Source: Archangium sp. (lineage in GTDB: Bacteria > Myxococcota > Myxococcia > Myxococcales > Myxococcaceae). From it: a stretch of DNA of 64,000 nt. Shown here in pieces: positions 42,477 through 53,119 of this stretch. Made by a program: the position numbers and the translations under genes. The stretch lies in NCBI GenBank assembly GCA_030681645.1, contig JAUXRX010000004.1:124001-188000 (forward strand), written 5' to 3'. Each line of letters starts with the position of its first letter. Within the stretch, counting starts at the first letter, position 1. Under the pieces are notes generated by a model that was not told where the DNA came from, made no database searches, and was given only the letters and a program-made list of their open reading frames with translations.

Positions 42477-43633
42477 TGTGGCGCTGCGCGGTGCTCTCGT
42501 TGGCGTGCACCGGGTGCTTCAACCCGGACGACATCCTTGCAGCGCACGGCAGGGTCGCGTCAGTCGATCCGGTCGAAGGGCAGGTGGTGCGCCTGCTGCG
42601 ATACGTCAACAATCAACCGGACACCTTCCCGGGCGAGGAGTGGTGTTCCCTGGCCACACCCTTGAAAGAGACGCGCGCCGACGCCGAAGGCAAATTCGGC
42701 TACGAGGTGTTTCGGGTGGAGACGCGAAGTGCCCTCTGCTTCCGGATCGACGCCAGCTTCCCCTCGGGAAGCGTCGCCTGGTCTGACTTCACCTTCTACG
42801 GCCCCGAGACCCAGTTGGCGCCGCTGCTCGATTGGCGAGCCGCGCCCTGGCTCGATGCAGGCGTGCTGCACTTCGACCCGCCGGTTCCCTGGCCAGATGA
42901 TCTGCCGCCACTCGTGATGGGCAACCGCACGTACGTCGGAATTCAGCTCACGCACCGCGAGCAACTGGTCACGACCGACGGCGGAATTGCGTGGCAGGCG
43001 GACGATCGTCTTCAGGTGCCCGACGCGAGCGTCTTCCCGTACGAGTACGCGCGCGAGCCCCTGGTGATGGACGCGCTCCGCCTGGAGGACTTCGAGGGAA
43101 CGCTGAGCTTGAGCGCCTGGCTCTACGATCCTGATCAGGAAGTGGCGCTCGTCTCCTCGGGAACGAGTCCGACCCGAATGAGGGCGGGGGAGCGATTGGC
43201 GCTTCGAGGAACTCGCGTGCCGCTGAGCCGCGGTCTCCCGTGCCCCGAGCTGGGCACGCCGTGTCCACTGACTGATCGTGAGCTCACCACGGTGGACGCT
43301 GGGCTGATCAACGAGGTGGCGTTGAACCTGCTCACGCCCTCGATGGTCTCGGCCATCGTGATTCGGGGTGCCTCCATCGGAGATGGACTGATCCGCATCG
43401 TGCTCGCGACCGAAGACGGAGGGGTCGCAGCTGAACTGGAACACACGGTGCCCTATTCGGGCTTCGGGCCTTCCCCGGGCGGGGAAAGCTTTCGACTTCC
43501 CGACGGTGGGTACGCTCAGCTCAGGCTGGCGTACGTGGTCCTCCCCGTGGACGCGGGGACGCCGAGCTCCCGGGTCATTCTGCAGTTCCCTGCGGGGCTC
43601 GCGCGAATCCAGGAGGTCTCGCTCTTCGAGTGA
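42476..43633 (+). CDS. Lipoprotein partner of the TonB-dependent receptor, 385 aa
   Basis: The ATG lies in the receptor stop codon (TGATG), so the two are translated together. The signal MWRCAVLSLACTGC has a likely lipidated Cys at 14. The mature part is beta-rich: an early segment (~22-110, with TRADAEGKFGYEVFRVETRS) resembles a carboxypeptidase-regulatory-like fold, and the C-terminal ~270-385 looks like a jelly-roll. No enzyme motif is visible. By analogy with SusD-type or other surface lipoproteins paired with TonB receptors, it may bind substrate at the outer face; no SusD-like sequence is seen, so this is context only. Confidence 0.78.
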   Translation: MWRCAVLSLACTGCFNPDDILAAHGRVASVDPVEGQVVRLLRYVNNQPDTFPGEEWCSLATPLKETRADAEGKFGYEVFRVETRSALCFRIDASFPSGSVAWSDFTFYGPETQLAPLLDWRAAPWLDAGVLHFDPPVPWPDDLPPLVMGNRTYVGIQLTHREQLVTTDGGIAWQADDRLQVPDASVFPYEYAREPLVMDALRLEDFEGTLSLSAWLYDPDQEVALVSSGTSPTRMRAGERLALRGTRVPLSRGLPCPELGTPCPLTDRELTTVDAGLINEVALNLLTPSMVSAIVIRGASIGDGLIRIVLATEDGGVAAELEHTVPYSGFGPSPGGESFRLPDGGYAQLRLAYVVLPVDAGTPSSRVILQFPAGLARIQEVSLFE

Positions 43634-43749
43634 ATCACCCGTGACCGGTGAGTTTCCGGCCGGCACCACAGCTCTCTTCCAGGTGAACTCGAGCACCATT
43701 CGAGACGATATGGTGTGCACCTGAGTGACAGGTCGGGTGTCGTCGTGAC

Positions 43750-46296
43750 GTGCGACTCCTCCTGATCAGCCTCGCCCTCGCGCTCGCCCTCGTGTCCGCC
43801 GGATGCGGCTGCAGCACGAACATCGTGAAGGTCGAGCCCGCGCGGTTGGTCGCGAACCCCGACGCGGTCCTCTTCCCCGGCACGTATGTGGGCGAAACAC
43901 GGACCGCGGTCGTCGGGATATCCAACCAGGGCGGAGAAACCGCCGAGCTCGACGTCTTCATCGACGCTCCGTTCACCACCTCGACGAGCGCTCTCAGGCT
44001 GGTCCGCGGCGATTCGCAGAACGTCTCGATTGTCTTTTCTCCGGGCGCCCCGCAGCACTTCGCCGCCGTGCTGCACGTGGGAACGCTCGCCATTCCCGTC
44101 CAGGGCACCGGCCTCGAAGTTCCGCAGTGCACCGCGTCAACCACGTGCCGCGACGTGCGCTTCGACACCTCACTCGCGAGGTGCGTCGAGACGACCTCGC
44201 CCGACGACACCGCCTGCGAGACGAGCTGCGTCACCGGCTCCTGCCACGACGGCACCTGCCTCGGCGCGCTCAAGTTCTGCGACGACTCCAACGCATGCAC
44301 GCTCGACGCGTGCGGAGAAGCGAGCGGCTGCTCACACCGCGACCTGACGTGTCCGCAGCCGACCGCCGCGTGTGAGGTGCCGACCTGCGACGCGCAGACG
44401 GGCTGCGGCACCACCACCGCGCCCGACGGCACGCTGTGCGGAGTCGACGACTGTTTCGCCACCACCGTCGACGTGTGCATCAGCGGCCAGTGCGTCGCGC
44501 GCACGCGCCCCCTCACCGGCCGCTGCGCCAACCGCTGGGTGCCCACCACCGTGCCCGCGCGGTGGACCCCGCACCTCGCCTACGACCAGGCCCGCCAGCG
44601 CGTGGTGCTCTTCGGCGGCCACAGCACCAGCAACACCTCGCTCAACGACACCTGGGAATGGGACGGCCGCGGGTGGACGCAACTCCTCCCCTCCCACTCA
44701 CCCGAAGGCCGCGAGAGCGCAGCCATGGCGTACGACCCGCGCCGTCAGCGCACGGTGCTCTTCGGCGGCTGGTCGACGCAGCGCCGCGTCGCGCTCGACG
44801 ACACCTGGGAATGGGACGGCCGCACGTGGACGCAGGCGGTGACGCAAACCGCTCCCCTGGCGCGCGCGGGCGCGGCGATGTCGTTCGACTCGGCGCGGCA
44901 GGTGATTCTGCTCTTCGGCGGCGGCGGCCATCCCGCCAACGACGAGACGTGGTCGTGGGACGGCACGCGCTGGCAACTGCTGCGGCCGGCGAGCTCGCCA
45001 CCACCCCGCACGGGGCACACGCAGGCCTACGACTCCGCGCGGCAGCGCATCGTGCTCTTCGGCGGGCGCAGCGTGAACAACACCGACCTCAACGACACGT
45101 GGGAATGGGACGGCGCGACGTGGCTGCTGCGCTCGCCCGTGCATTCTCCTCCCGCGCGCAGCAGCGCGAGCATGATCTTCGACCCGCGCAACGGCGTCGT
45201 GGTGCTGCACGGCGGGCACAGCGGCCCGCTCGGCAGTTCGTTCGGAGACACCTGGCTGTGGGACGGCCTCGATTGGACGCCCGGGCAGGGGTCGACCACG
45301 CGTGAAGCCGCCGCCATGGCGTTCGACGTTGGAGCAGAGCGCGTGGTGCTCTTCGGCGGCTACCGCTCAGCGGGTCCGTTCTTCAGCGACACGATGTTGT
45401 GGGACGGCGCAGCGTGGGCGCAGGTCGCTCCACCGGTGGCGCCAGGCGAACGCACGCAGTCCACCGCGATGGTCGGCACCCCGCAGCAGCTCGTGCTCTT
45501 CGGAGGCATTCAGTACAACGGCGGGCCGAACAACGACCACTGGACCTGGGACTCGACGCGCACCTGGACCAGGCGTGCACCCATGGCTGCACCGAGTCGA
45601 CGCGGCGGCCACACGCTCGCGTGGGACTCGGTGCGTCAACGCGTCGTGCTCTTCGGTGGCGACACCACCGACAGCAGCAACAACAACGCGAACCGCATTC
45701 TCAACGAGACCTGGGAATGGGACGGCAACACGTGGGCGCAGCGCTTCCCCACGACGGCACCCGAGAAGCGCACCGCGCAGGCGATGGCCTTCGACTCGGC
45801 GCGCAACGTGACGGTGCTCTACGGCGGCTTCGCGTTCGACGACGGCGCGTTCCTGCGCGAGACGTGGACGTGGGACGGCACGAACTGGACGCAGCGATCG
45901 AGCGCCGCGACGCCTCCCTGCTATGGGCCGATGGCGTTCGATGCGTCGCGCCAGCGCGCGGTGTTCTTCAGCGCGTATTGCAACAACGGCGTGTTCTCGA
46001 ACGAGACGTGGGAATGGGACGGCGCGGCGTGGTCGCGCAAGACGCCGCCGACTTCTCCGCCGGGCGCGACCGGGTACGCGATGGCGTACGACCCGAGTCG
46101 CCAGCGCGTGGTGCTGAGCGGCGGAGTGGACCGCAACTTCGTCTCGCTCGAGCTGACGTGGGAATGGGACGGCACCAGCTGGCTCGAGCGGCACCCGACC
46201 GTTGCTCCGACGGGCTCTGGCGTGAGCGCGTACCTACCGACGATGCAGAAGGTGGTGTTCTTCGACGGCACGACGCAGTGGGTGTTTCTGCCGTAG
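43750..46296 (+). CDS. Kelch-like beta-propeller lipoprotein with ASH-like and Cys-rich domains, 848 aa
   Basis: A GTG start gives [19 protein letters not shown], a lipoprotein signal (Cys 19). Residues ~28-118 form an Ig-like ASH/HYDIN-type domain ([20 protein letters not shown]). Residues ~120-265 are Cys-rich ([17 protein letters not shown]). From ~270 to the end about eleven Kelch-like units of ~50 residues recur, each with the pattern [15 protein letters not shown] ... [13 protein letters not shown]. They would form one or two propellers, a binding platform exposed outside the cell. The codon pattern of the repeats is so regular that recombination between units is likely. The protein is of a class that is common in Myxococcota with no known ligand. 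Confidence 0.85.
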   Translation: MRLLLISLALALALVSAGCGCSTNIVKVEPARLVANPDAVLFPGTYVGETRTAVVGISNQGGETAELDVFIDAPFTTSTSALRLVRGDSQNVSIVFSPGAPQHFAAVLHVGTLAIPVQGTGLEVPQCTASTTCRDVRFDTSLARCVETTSPDDTACETSCVTGSCHDGTCLGALKFCDDSNACTLDACGEASGCSHRDLTCPQPTAACEVPTCDAQTGCGTTTAPDGTLCGVDDCFATTVDVCISGQCVARTRPLTGRCANRWVPTTVPARWTPHLAYDQARQRVVLFGGHSTSNTSLNDTWEWDGRGWTQLLPSHSPEGRESAAMAYDPRRQRTVLFGGWSTQRRVALDDTWEWDGRTWTQAVTQTAPLARAGAAMSFDSARQVILLFGGGGHPANDETWSWDGTRWQLLRPASSPPPRTGHTQAYDSARQRIVLFGGRSVNNTDLNDTWEWDGATWLLRSPVHSPPARSSASMIFDPRNGVVVLHGGHSGPLGSSFGDTWLWDGLDWTPGQGSTTREAAAMAFDVGAERVVLFGGYRSAGPFFSDTMLWDGAAWAQVAPPVAPGERTQSTAMVGTPQQLVLFGGIQYNGGPNNDHWTWDSTRTWTRRAPMAAPSRRGGHTLAWDSVRQRVVLFGGDTTDSSNNNANRILNETWEWDGNTWAQRFPTTAPEKRTAQAMAFDSARNVTVLYGGFAFDDGAFLRETWTWDGTNWTQRSSAATPPCYGPMAFDASRQRAVFFSAYCNNGVFSNETWEWDGAAWSRKTPPTSPPGATGYAMAYDPSRQRVVLSGGVDRNFVSLELTWEWDGTSWLERHPTVAPTGSGVSAYLPTMQKVVFFDGTTQWVFLP

Positions 46297-46376
46297 GGCT
46301 CGTACGTGAGCGCGCTCTTTCGCGGGCTGCAACTGACTTCCTTGCACGTGGCGGCCGCTTCGCGTGTCGTCGTCGC

Positions 46377-47927
46377 ATGCGAACGCTCCTGCTGACCGCT
46401 GCCGTCCTCTTGCTCTCTGCGTGCCCCGCGCCACAGGCAGAACCCGGGCCCAGGGGCGACATCGGACCGCAGGGGCCGGCGGGTGCCCAGGGTGACCCGG
46501 GCGCGAAGGGCGACCCCGGTGCGGTGGGGCCGAAGGGCGACCCGGGCGCGGTGGGGCCGCAGGGCGATCCGGGCGCCGCCGGTCCGCAGGGGTTGCAGGG
46601 CCCCGCCGGGACCGTGCTCGTCGTCGATGGGGGCGTGGTGACCGGCCCGCCGGGGAGCTCGGTGATGGTGACGGCCATCGCCCCGGGCGGCGCGACGTGC
46701 CCGACGGGTGGCCTGCGCGTGACGCAGCTGTCGGACGGCGGCATCTCGAACGTGTGCAACGGCGCGGTGGGGCCGCAGGGCACCGCGGGTCCACAGGGGG
46801 CGATGGGAGCGACCGGCGCCCCGGGGCCCTCCCCGACGGCGGCGACCCTGCCCTCGCTGAGTCCTCAGTGTGCCGCGGGCGGGGTGCTGATCAGCTTCCC
46901 CGATGGTGGCGCGATCCCCCTCTGCAACGGCGCGCAGGGGCTGCAAGGCGTGACGGGGCCCGCTGGCGCAGCAGGTCCCGCAGGTCCGCAGGGGGCGACG
47001 GGTGGAGCCGGTCCGGTGGGGCCCGCAGGTCCAGCCGGGGCCACCGGCGCAACGGGTCCCGCGGGTTCGCAAGGGGCAACGGGCGGACTCGGTCCGGTGG
47101 GGCCCGCGGGGCCGACCGGCGCGACGGGCGCGGGGGGCCCTGCGGGGCCGACCGGGCCGATGGGGCCTCCCGGCGCGGTGCTCTACGTCGACGGTGGGGT
47201 GATCGTCGTCAGCGGCAGCACGCCCATCACCTTCGCGGGCTTCACCACGGCGACGTACAACGGCAACCTCGGCGGCCAGGTCGGAGCGAACCAGAAGTGC
47301 CAGGCCGAGTTCTCGGGCTCGTATTTCTGCACGCTCGGCGAATACGACAGCACCACCCCGCAGGCCGGTCCCGGCGGCGTCGGGGCGTGGATCGACAACG
47401 ATCGCAAGCCGACCGGCGCGAGAGAGACCACCTCGTGCGTGTTGGGCCTGGGCGGCACGTGGCACTCCGTGTCTTCGAGCAGCTTCGGCGCGAACCTCAG
47501 CCCGGTGGGCAGCTACTATTCGTCGCTCAGCTGCTCGAACGCGAAGCCCCTCGCGTGCTGTCGCGGAGGCTCGACGCGCGTCGTCTTCCGCGGGTTCACC
47601 GCGGCGACCTTCAACGGCAACCTCGGCGGGCAGGCCGGCGCGAACCAGAAGTGCCAGACCGAATACCCGGGCTCGTCCTTCTGCACGCTGGGTGACTTCG
47701 ATTCGACCAACGGCGTCTCGGCGCCCGGCGGGGTCGGCGCGTGGATCGACAACGACCGCAAGACGACCGGTGCGCGCGAGACCACCTCGTGTGTGGCAGG
47801 CCCGGGCGGCACCTGGAGCTCGACTTCGAGCAGCAGCTTCGGCGCGAACCTGAGCCCGGCAGCCAGCTACTACTCGTCGTCGAGCTGCTCGAACATGAAG
47901 CCGCTCGCGTGTTGCCAGACGCTCTGA
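46377..47927 (+). CDS. Collagen-like lipoprotein with tandem DUF1554-like domains, 516 aa
   Basis: The signal is [16 protein letters not shown], lipidated at Cys 16. Gly-X-Y tracts cover ~24-77, ~128-150 and ~185-265 (for example [19 protein letters not shown]), interrupted by two short non-collagen segments with Cys. The C-terminus holds two tandem ~115-residue domains (~284-399 and ~401-516), each with FTxATxNGNLGGQxGANQKC, a central [10 protein letters not shown], and SCSNxKPLACC at the end. These resemble DUF1554-type domains of leptospiral and other surface proteins. The tracts could trimerise into a stalk that displays the domains at the surface. Fully in-frame, with no sign of decay. 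Confidence 0.85.
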   Translation: MRTLLLTAAVLLLSACPAPQAEPGPRGDIGPQGPAGAQGDPGAKGDPGAVGPKGDPGAVGPQGDPGAAGPQGLQGPAGTVLVVDGGVVTGPPGSSVMVTAIAPGGATCPTGGLRVTQLSDGGISNVCNGAVGPQGTAGPQGAMGATGAPGPSPTAATLPSLSPQCAAGGVLISFPDGGAIPLCNGAQGLQGVTGPAGAAGPAGPQGATGGAGPVGPAGPAGATGATGPAGSQGATGGLGPVGPAGPTGATGAGGPAGPTGPMGPPGAVLYVDGGVIVVSGSTPITFAGFTTATYNGNLGGQVGANQKCQAEFSGSYFCTLGEYDSTTPQAGPGGVGAWIDNDRKPTGARETTSCVLGLGGTWHSVSSSSFGANLSPVGSYYSSLSCSNAKPLACCRGGSTRVVFRGFTAATFNGNLGGQAGANQKCQTEYPGSSFCTLGDFDSTNGVSAPGGVGAWIDNDRKTTGARETTSCVAGPGGTWSSTSSSSFGANLSPAASYYSSSSCSNMKPLACCQTL

Positions 47928-47934
47928 GCGTGCA

Positions 47935-50900
47935 TCAGCGGATGGCGAGGTCGATGGCGTAATCGCCCTTGGCGCCCGTCGGTGGCTCCCAGCCCTTGTT
48001 CCTGAGGTCGTTGTCGCGCAGCACCTTCTGCACTTCCTGCCCGCGCGCAATGGAGAGGTCCTGCTGTGCCTTCTTCACCATCGACCAGACCTCGTTGGCG
48101 ACGCCCAGGTCATCCACCAGCGCAGCGTGGCCGGTGTACGACTGGCCCACGTTCGACCCCGCGAAGGGCTCGAAGTCGAGCGTGCGCAGCAGGTTGGGCG
48201 AGAGGGGAATCTCGCTCTTCTGGGTGGCCGCGTACTGCGCGACCTCGGTGAGGAAGTCGTTGAGCTCCTTCTCCCCCAGCGAGCCCTGCTTGCGGTACCA
48301 GGTCTCGAGGGCGAGGCGGTCGCTCACGTTGAGCGCCGGGTCCTTCTGCGCGGCGAAGCCGGCCAGCACGCGAATCGACTTCTCCTGCTGCTCGAGCGGC
48401 TCGAAGGCCTGCCGCACGTCCACGGGGGAGCCCTGCTGCTTCGCGAACGTGGCCACGTCGTCGAGCATCGCCTGGCGCTGCAAGGGCGCGAGCGCGGCCT
48501 GCGCGGTGAACCACTTCTCGAAGCCCGCCGCGTCGCCCGCGGTGACGCCGGGGGTGTTCTTCGACAGCGCGTAGTCCATCAGGATGCCGGCGGCCGCGCC
48601 GTTGACCGCGTACTGCGCCTTGCGGATGGCGGCGGTGTAGCCCTCCTCGGCCTCGAGCTCGATCTGGATGTCGTTCGACACCATCGCGCCCGTCATCTTC
48701 GTGGCGTCGAGTGGCCTGCGGCTGACCCGGTCGGCGAAGGGCAGGTCCTGCCCCGTCTTCGCGTCGTAGAACTCGGTGTAGTCCATCGAGCCGATGATGA
48801 AGTTCCACGAGTGCGCGTCGATGCCCAGCGCCGCCTGCCGGTAGTCGTTGAACCACACGGCCTGCGCCCAGGCGCCGGCGCCCTCGACCTGGCGATGCAG
48901 CACCTCGGCGTGCGCGGTGACCAGGCTCTTGCGCAGGTCACCCGTCACCTTCGCCTTGTCCGCCGCCCCCGAGAGCGCAGGGCTGTTCTTCGTGGCGAGG
49001 AACGCGCCGAGCTCGGTGGTGAAGGCGTCCTTGTTCGGACCAGCGAGCTGCGTGTCGAACTCCTTCAAGAAGGAATCGAAGGTCTGCTTCTTCACCAGGG
49101 CGCCGCTCACCTTCACGGGCGAGGCGAACGAGGCCTCGTTCATCGCCTGCAGCTGGTTGAGGCCCAGGCCCATCGACTGGAGGAGGTTGGTCTTCTCCTT
49201 GCCGTCGGCCATGTCGATGACCTTCTTCGCGTACGCCACGTAGCTGGCCGCGTTGCCCGCGGTGACGCCGCTGCCAGACGTGCTCTCGGCCCGGCTCATG
49301 AAGCTGGCCACGGCCGCCTTGCCGCGAATGAAGTCGCGCACGTCGCTGGCGCTGCCCGCGTCACGCACGGTGCGGTCTTCGGTGCCGCCGATCTTCCGCT
49401 GCAGCTGGTCGATGTTCTCGGCGAACACGTCGTACTGCCCGCGCAGGGCGTCGACGACCGCGCGCTGCAGCCGCGCGTCCTGCTTGTTCGAGATGGGCTG
49501 GCCGGGCCAGAGGCGATCGATGAGCGCCTTGTCCACGGTGAGCGAGGGGTCGAGCTTCTTGAGGCCCTCGGCCGCGGCGGTGACGACGGCGCTGCGATCG
49601 GTGAGCGCGGTGGCCTGCGCGAGCAGCTCGGTCTTCGAGGGCAGCTCGCCGTTGGCGGCCCAGTCGGGCGCGGCGGTGATCAACGCAGCGAGCTCGGCGA
49701 TCTTCGGCTCGCCGCCCTGCTTGAAGCCGTCGAGCAGCGCGCTCTGATCAGTCTCGTTCAAGTGGAAGCGGCCGCGGATCTGCCGGGCCACGGCGCCGGG
49801 CTCCATCGCCAGCACGCCGGTCTCGCCGCCCACGTTGTCGGTGATGCCCTTCTGCACCGCCACCCGGTACATCGACGCCGCGGCGGGAGCGACGCTGTCA
49901 GCGGCGTACGAGCCCCACGCCGCGCCCAGCTTGCCGGTGGTGGCGGAGTTGGTGAGGGTGTCGAAGATCTCCTGCGTGGCGCTGTCGGTGCGGCTGTCGA
50001 TCTTCCGGGCGTGCTTGGTGCCGTCGCCGTCGATGGCGGTGCCTTCCTTCATGCCGATCAACACGCGCGTACCGCTGATCGGATCCTTGTCCGAGCCGTA
50101 GCGAATGCGGGTGCGGTACATCAGGTCGGCCTTCTGCAGGTCCTTCGTGAGCCTGCCGGTGGCGAGGTCCTTCTTCGCCATGAAGCTGTCGAAGAAGAAG
50201 TCGCGCCCGACGGCGACGCGGGGCTGGCCGTTGTTCGGGTTCACCTCGTAGCTGCGGTCATCGAGCGTGAAGGACACGTACGGGTTCGCGCGGCGCAGCG
50301 AGTGCGAGTCGCTGTCCCACGCCATCTCGTCGAGCGGCGCGCGCCCCAGGGTGAGGCCCGCGGCGGCCTTCGGGCGCTGCAGGTCGTTGAGCGAGTTGGC
50401 CGCGAGCGCGACCGTCTCTTCCTTGGTGAGCCCGGTGATGACGCGGGTGTCTTCGACCTCTTCTCCGTCGCGGCCGTAGGCCACCGACGCACCCTTGAGG
50501 GACTCGGTGCTCATGTGCGGAATCTTCGAGAGGTCGAGGGGCGCGGGCGGCGCGGTGCGCTGCAGCGTCACACCGTCGATGCTCATCGTCGCCTCGGCCT
50601 TCGTGCGCGCGGCCTTGCCGAAGTCGGTGGTGGACATCGAGGCGTAGTTCGAGCGCCGCCCGTCATCGAGGCCGAGCGCCTTGCCCAGGTTGCTGCCCTT
50701 CGAGAAATCGAAGGAGTCGCCCACGGCGGCCTGCACGTCGCCCTTCACCACGTCGTCGATGGCCTGGGTGAGGTCGGTCAGGTACGCCCGCAGCGGCGCG
50801 TTGGCGGCGGTGGCCTGCGCGCGGAGCTCGCGCATCGCGGCCTGCAGGGTGGCGGCGTCCTTCACCACCTTCGCGTTCGGTCCATCACCGACCTTGAGCG

Positions 50901-51015
50901 AGACGCCCCTCGCCTGGAGCTCGTTGCCGACCGCCTCGAGCCACTTCGACTGATCAGGCTGGTTGTACAGCTCCGCCCGGAACTGGATGCCGCGCTTCAC
51001 GGTGATGGTGGACAT
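47935..51015 (-). CDS. Large cysteine-free helical protein, 1026 aa, unknown function
   Basis: The start ATG at 51015 gives MSTITVKRGIQFRAELYNQP; the frame is also open to 51087, but that would run into the divergent gene. The protein has no cysteine, no signal peptide and no membrane helix. Most of it is Ala-rich helical sequence with acidic and amide residues. A beta-rich part at ~230-345 includes ANPYVSFTLDDRSYEVNPNN, VGRDFFFDSFMAKKDL and YRTRIRYGSDKDPISGTRVL. I see no catalytic motif. Absence of Cys in over a thousand residues is typical of exported or surface proteins, yet no classical export signal is present. It stands alone, convergent with the collagen-like gene (seven bases between stops). 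Confidence 0.75.
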   Translation of the reverse strand: MSTITVKRGIQFRAELYNQPDQSKWLEAVGNELQARGVSLKVGDGPNAKVVKDAATLQAAMRELRAQATAANAPLRAYLTDLTQAIDDVVKGDVQAAVGDSFDFSKGSNLGKALGLDDGRRSNYASMSTTDFGKAARTKAEATMSIDGVTLQRTAPPAPLDLSKIPHMSTESLKGASVAYGRDGEEVEDTRVITGLTKEETVALAANSLNDLQRPKAAAGLTLGRAPLDEMAWDSDSHSLRRANPYVSFTLDDRSYEVNPNNGQPRVAVGRDFFFDSFMAKKDLATGRLTKDLQKADLMYRTRIRYGSDKDPISGTRVLIGMKEGTAIDGDGTKHARKIDSRTDSATQEIFDTLTNSATTGKLGAAWGSYAADSVAPAAASMYRVAVQKGITDNVGGETGVLAMEPGAVARQIRGRFHLNETDQSALLDGFKQGGEPKIAELAALITAAPDWAANGELPSKTELLAQATALTDRSAVVTAAAEGLKKLDPSLTVDKALIDRLWPGQPISNKQDARLQRAVVDALRGQYDVFAENIDQLQRKIGGTEDRTVRDAGSASDVRDFIRGKAAVASFMSRAESTSGSGVTAGNAASYVAYAKKVIDMADGKEKTNLLQSMGLGLNQLQAMNEASFASPVKVSGALVKKQTFDSFLKEFDTQLAGPNKDAFTTELGAFLATKNSPALSGAADKAKVTGDLRKSLVTAHAEVLHRQVEGAGAWAQAVWFNDYRQAALGIDAHSWNFIIGSMDYTEFYDAKTGQDLPFADRVSRRPLDATKMTGAMVSNDIQIELEAEEGYTAAIRKAQYAVNGAAAGILMDYALSKNTPGVTAGDAAGFEKWFTAQAALAPLQRQAMLDDVATFAKQQGSPVDVRQAFEPLEQQEKSIRVLAGFAAQKDPALNVSDRLALETWYRKQGSLGEKELNDFLTEVAQYAATQKSEIPLSPNLLRTLDFEPFAGSNVGQSYTGHAALVDDLGVANEVWSMVKKAQQDLSIARGQEVQKVLRDNDLRNKGWEPPTGAKGDYAIDLAIR

Positions 51016-51086
51016 GGGGGCGGTTCTTGTCACGAGCGCCGGGGCGGGGTCGAGGGGTTCGCTTCGGATGGTATAGAGGTGTCTCA

Positions 51087-53066
51087 ATGCTGCGACTCCT
51101 CCTTCCCGCGCTGCTGCTCTTCGCCTGCCCCGCCGTGAAGCCCGCGGTGAATGACGCGGGCACCGGCGGTGGTGGAGGCGGCGCGGTCACCGGCGGTGGC
51201 GCCGGGGGCGGGAGCGCCGGAGGTGGCGGGGGCTCCGTCGATGCGGGCACCGATGCGGGCGTGCAGTCCGTCTGCGGAGACGCGCGGGTGACGGGCCTCG
51301 AGAGCTGCGACGACGGCTTCCTGGTGCCGGGTGACGGCTGCTCCATCGGGTGCGCGGTGGAGCTGGGCTGGTATTGCCAACTCCCTCCGCCGGGCCAGCC
51401 GAGCGTCTGTGTACCGAACTGTGGAGACGGCCGGCTGGTGGCGAACGAGCCCTGCGACGACGGCAACGTGCGCAACAACGACGGCTGCTCCAGCACCTGC
51501 GTGGTCGAAGCGGGCTTCACCTGCCTGGGTACGCCGAGCCGCTGCACGGTGAGCTGCGGAGACGGCATCGTCGGAGGGCTCGAGACCTGCGACGACGGCA
51601 ACCAGATCGGCGCGGACGGCTGCTCGGTGACCTGCGCGCAGGAGCCGGGCTTCACCTGCCTGGGCATGCCCAACGTGTGCCGGCCCACCTGTGGCGACGG
51701 CCTGCTGGTGACGGGAGAGGTCTGCGACGACGGCTTCATGGACGCGTGCGGCGCGTGCAACTCGAACTGCACCGCGGTGGGCGCGGGCAGCTCGTGCGGT
51801 GACGGCACGCGGTGCCCGCAGACCGAGCAGTGCGACGACAACAACCAGACGTCGAACGACGGCTGCAGCAGCACCTGCACCCTGGAGGCGGATGCGGGCA
51901 CGACGCCGGACTCGGGTGTGGATGCGGGCACGCCGGTGGATGCGGGCTCGACTCCGGACGCGGGGGGAGCGACCGACGCGGGCATGCCGGTGAATGACGG
52001 CGGCGTGGGCGCCTTCACGTACCAGCGCATCACCAACGTCACCTTCGTCGACGACCTCACGCGGGTGAGCTGGCACCCGAGCGGGCGGTTTGCGCTGGTG
52101 CTGGGCACCGGGGGCAAGGTGATCAGATACGACGCCACCACGCGCGCGCTGAGCCTGGTGCAGAACCTGGGCACGACGGTGGCCGATCTCGACGTGACGG
52201 CCGACGGGACTTCGTTCGTCATCGCGGGCGTGCAGTCGGCGGTCTCGCACCTGTGGCGCATCGACGTCGGCGCAGGTGACGTGCTCGCGGCCGCGGTGGA
52301 TCTGGGCACGCTGCAGGGAACGGTGAGCGCGGTCTCGGTGGAGCCGGGCACCTCGCGCTTCGCGGCCGTCTCGCGCGGCAACCCGAGCATCAACTCCCTC
52401 ACCCTCTGGTCGCCTGCCGCGGGGTTGAGCGCGCCGAAGGGCTACAACGCCAGCGGCGGGGCGATGACGTTGATGTGGGGCTCACCGGCGCTCTATGGCG
52501 GCAGCGCGAACGTGCTCACCGGCGACGGCGTCAACGGCGCCGACAGCAAGACGTGGGTCGAGGCGTCGAACGTGTTCGTGGGCAACGCGTGGTCGGGCGG
52601 CTTCGGCAATCCGGGTGGCGGGGCGTGGCAGCCGGGTGGGGGCTGGGGCGCGTTCTGCGGGTGGAGCTCGAACAAGCTCTACGTGTTCGACGGGGCGTGG
52701 ACGTTGATCACCCTGCCCGGCAACACCGGCATCAGCCCGCAGTCGCTCGCGTTCCGGGCCGACGGCCGGCGGGGGCTGGTGGTGGGGCGGCCGGTGGGGA
52801 ACCCGCTCAACGGCACGGTCATCGAGTACCGCGCGAGCGGTGCGGGCACGCTCACCGCGGCAGAGCTGACGGACGTGTCGATTCCCGGGTTCAACCTCAC
52901 GCCCTGGTTCGGCACGAGCAACGAGTACCTGATGGACGTGGCGTGGCGGCCGGGCACCTGTGACGAGGGGTTGATCGTCGGCATGGACAACGGCACGTCG
53001 CTCTCGCCGACGTTCGGCCTGGCGATTCGCTTCTACGACTCGTCGCAGCCTGCCTGCACCCCGTAG
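51087..53066 (+). CDS. Lipoprotein with five DUF4215 Cys-rich repeats and a C-terminal propeller-like region, 659 aa
   Basis: The signal MLRLLLPALLLFAC places the lipidated Cys at 14; a Gly-rich tether with DAG motifs follows. Residues ~62-290 hold five DUF4215 (myxobacterial cysteine-rich) repeats, each with CGDGxxxxxExCDDGNxxxxDGC, a Cys pair, and usually GFTC. A second Asp-Ala-Gly linker (~290-330: GVDAGTPVDAGSTPDAGG) leads to a beta-rich part (~335-659) that has propeller-like strands (RVSWHPSGRFALVLGTGGKV; DVTADGTSFVIAGVQ; FRADGRRGLVVGRPVG). The role is probably surface binding. It is one of the clearest taxonomic markers in the window. Confidence 0.88.
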   Translation: MLRLLLPALLLFACPAVKPAVNDAGTGGGGGGAVTGGGAGGGSAGGGGGSVDAGTDAGVQSVCGDARVTGLESCDDGFLVPGDGCSIGCAVELGWYCQLPPPGQPSVCVPNCGDGRLVANEPCDDGNVRNNDGCSSTCVVEAGFTCLGTPSRCTVSCGDGIVGGLETCDDGNQIGADGCSVTCAQEPGFTCLGMPNVCRPTCGDGLLVTGEVCDDGFMDACGACNSNCTAVGAGSSCGDGTRCPQTEQCDDNNQTSNDGCSSTCTLEADAGTTPDSGVDAGTPVDAGSTPDAGGATDAGMPVNDGGVGAFTYQRITNVTFVDDLTRVSWHPSGRFALVLGTGGKVIRYDATTRALSLVQNLGTTVADLDVTADGTSFVIAGVQSAVSHLWRIDVGAGDVLAAAVDLGTLQGTVSAVSVEPGTSRFAAVSRGNPSINSLTLWSPAAGLSAPKGYNASGGAMTLMWGSPALYGGSANVLTGDGVNGADSKTWVEASNVFVGNAWSGGFGNPGGGAWQPGGGWGAFCGWSSNKLYVFDGAWTLITLPGNTGISPQSLAFRADGRRGLVVGRPVGNPLNGTVIEYRASGAGTLTAAELTDVSIPGFNLTPWFGTSNEYLMDVAWRPGTCDEGLIVGMDNGTSLSPTFGLAIRFYDSSQPACTP

Positions 53067-53119
53067 CTCGGGGGCAAACAAACCTTGCGCGGCGGTGCGG
53101 CGGGGCCCACGGTGTCTTC

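Noticed and set aside
43634-43749. Short inverted repeats (TCACC/GGTGA and GGTG/CACC) before the Kelch-like gene
   Set aside because: The arms are only four to five bases and not better than chance in this composition.
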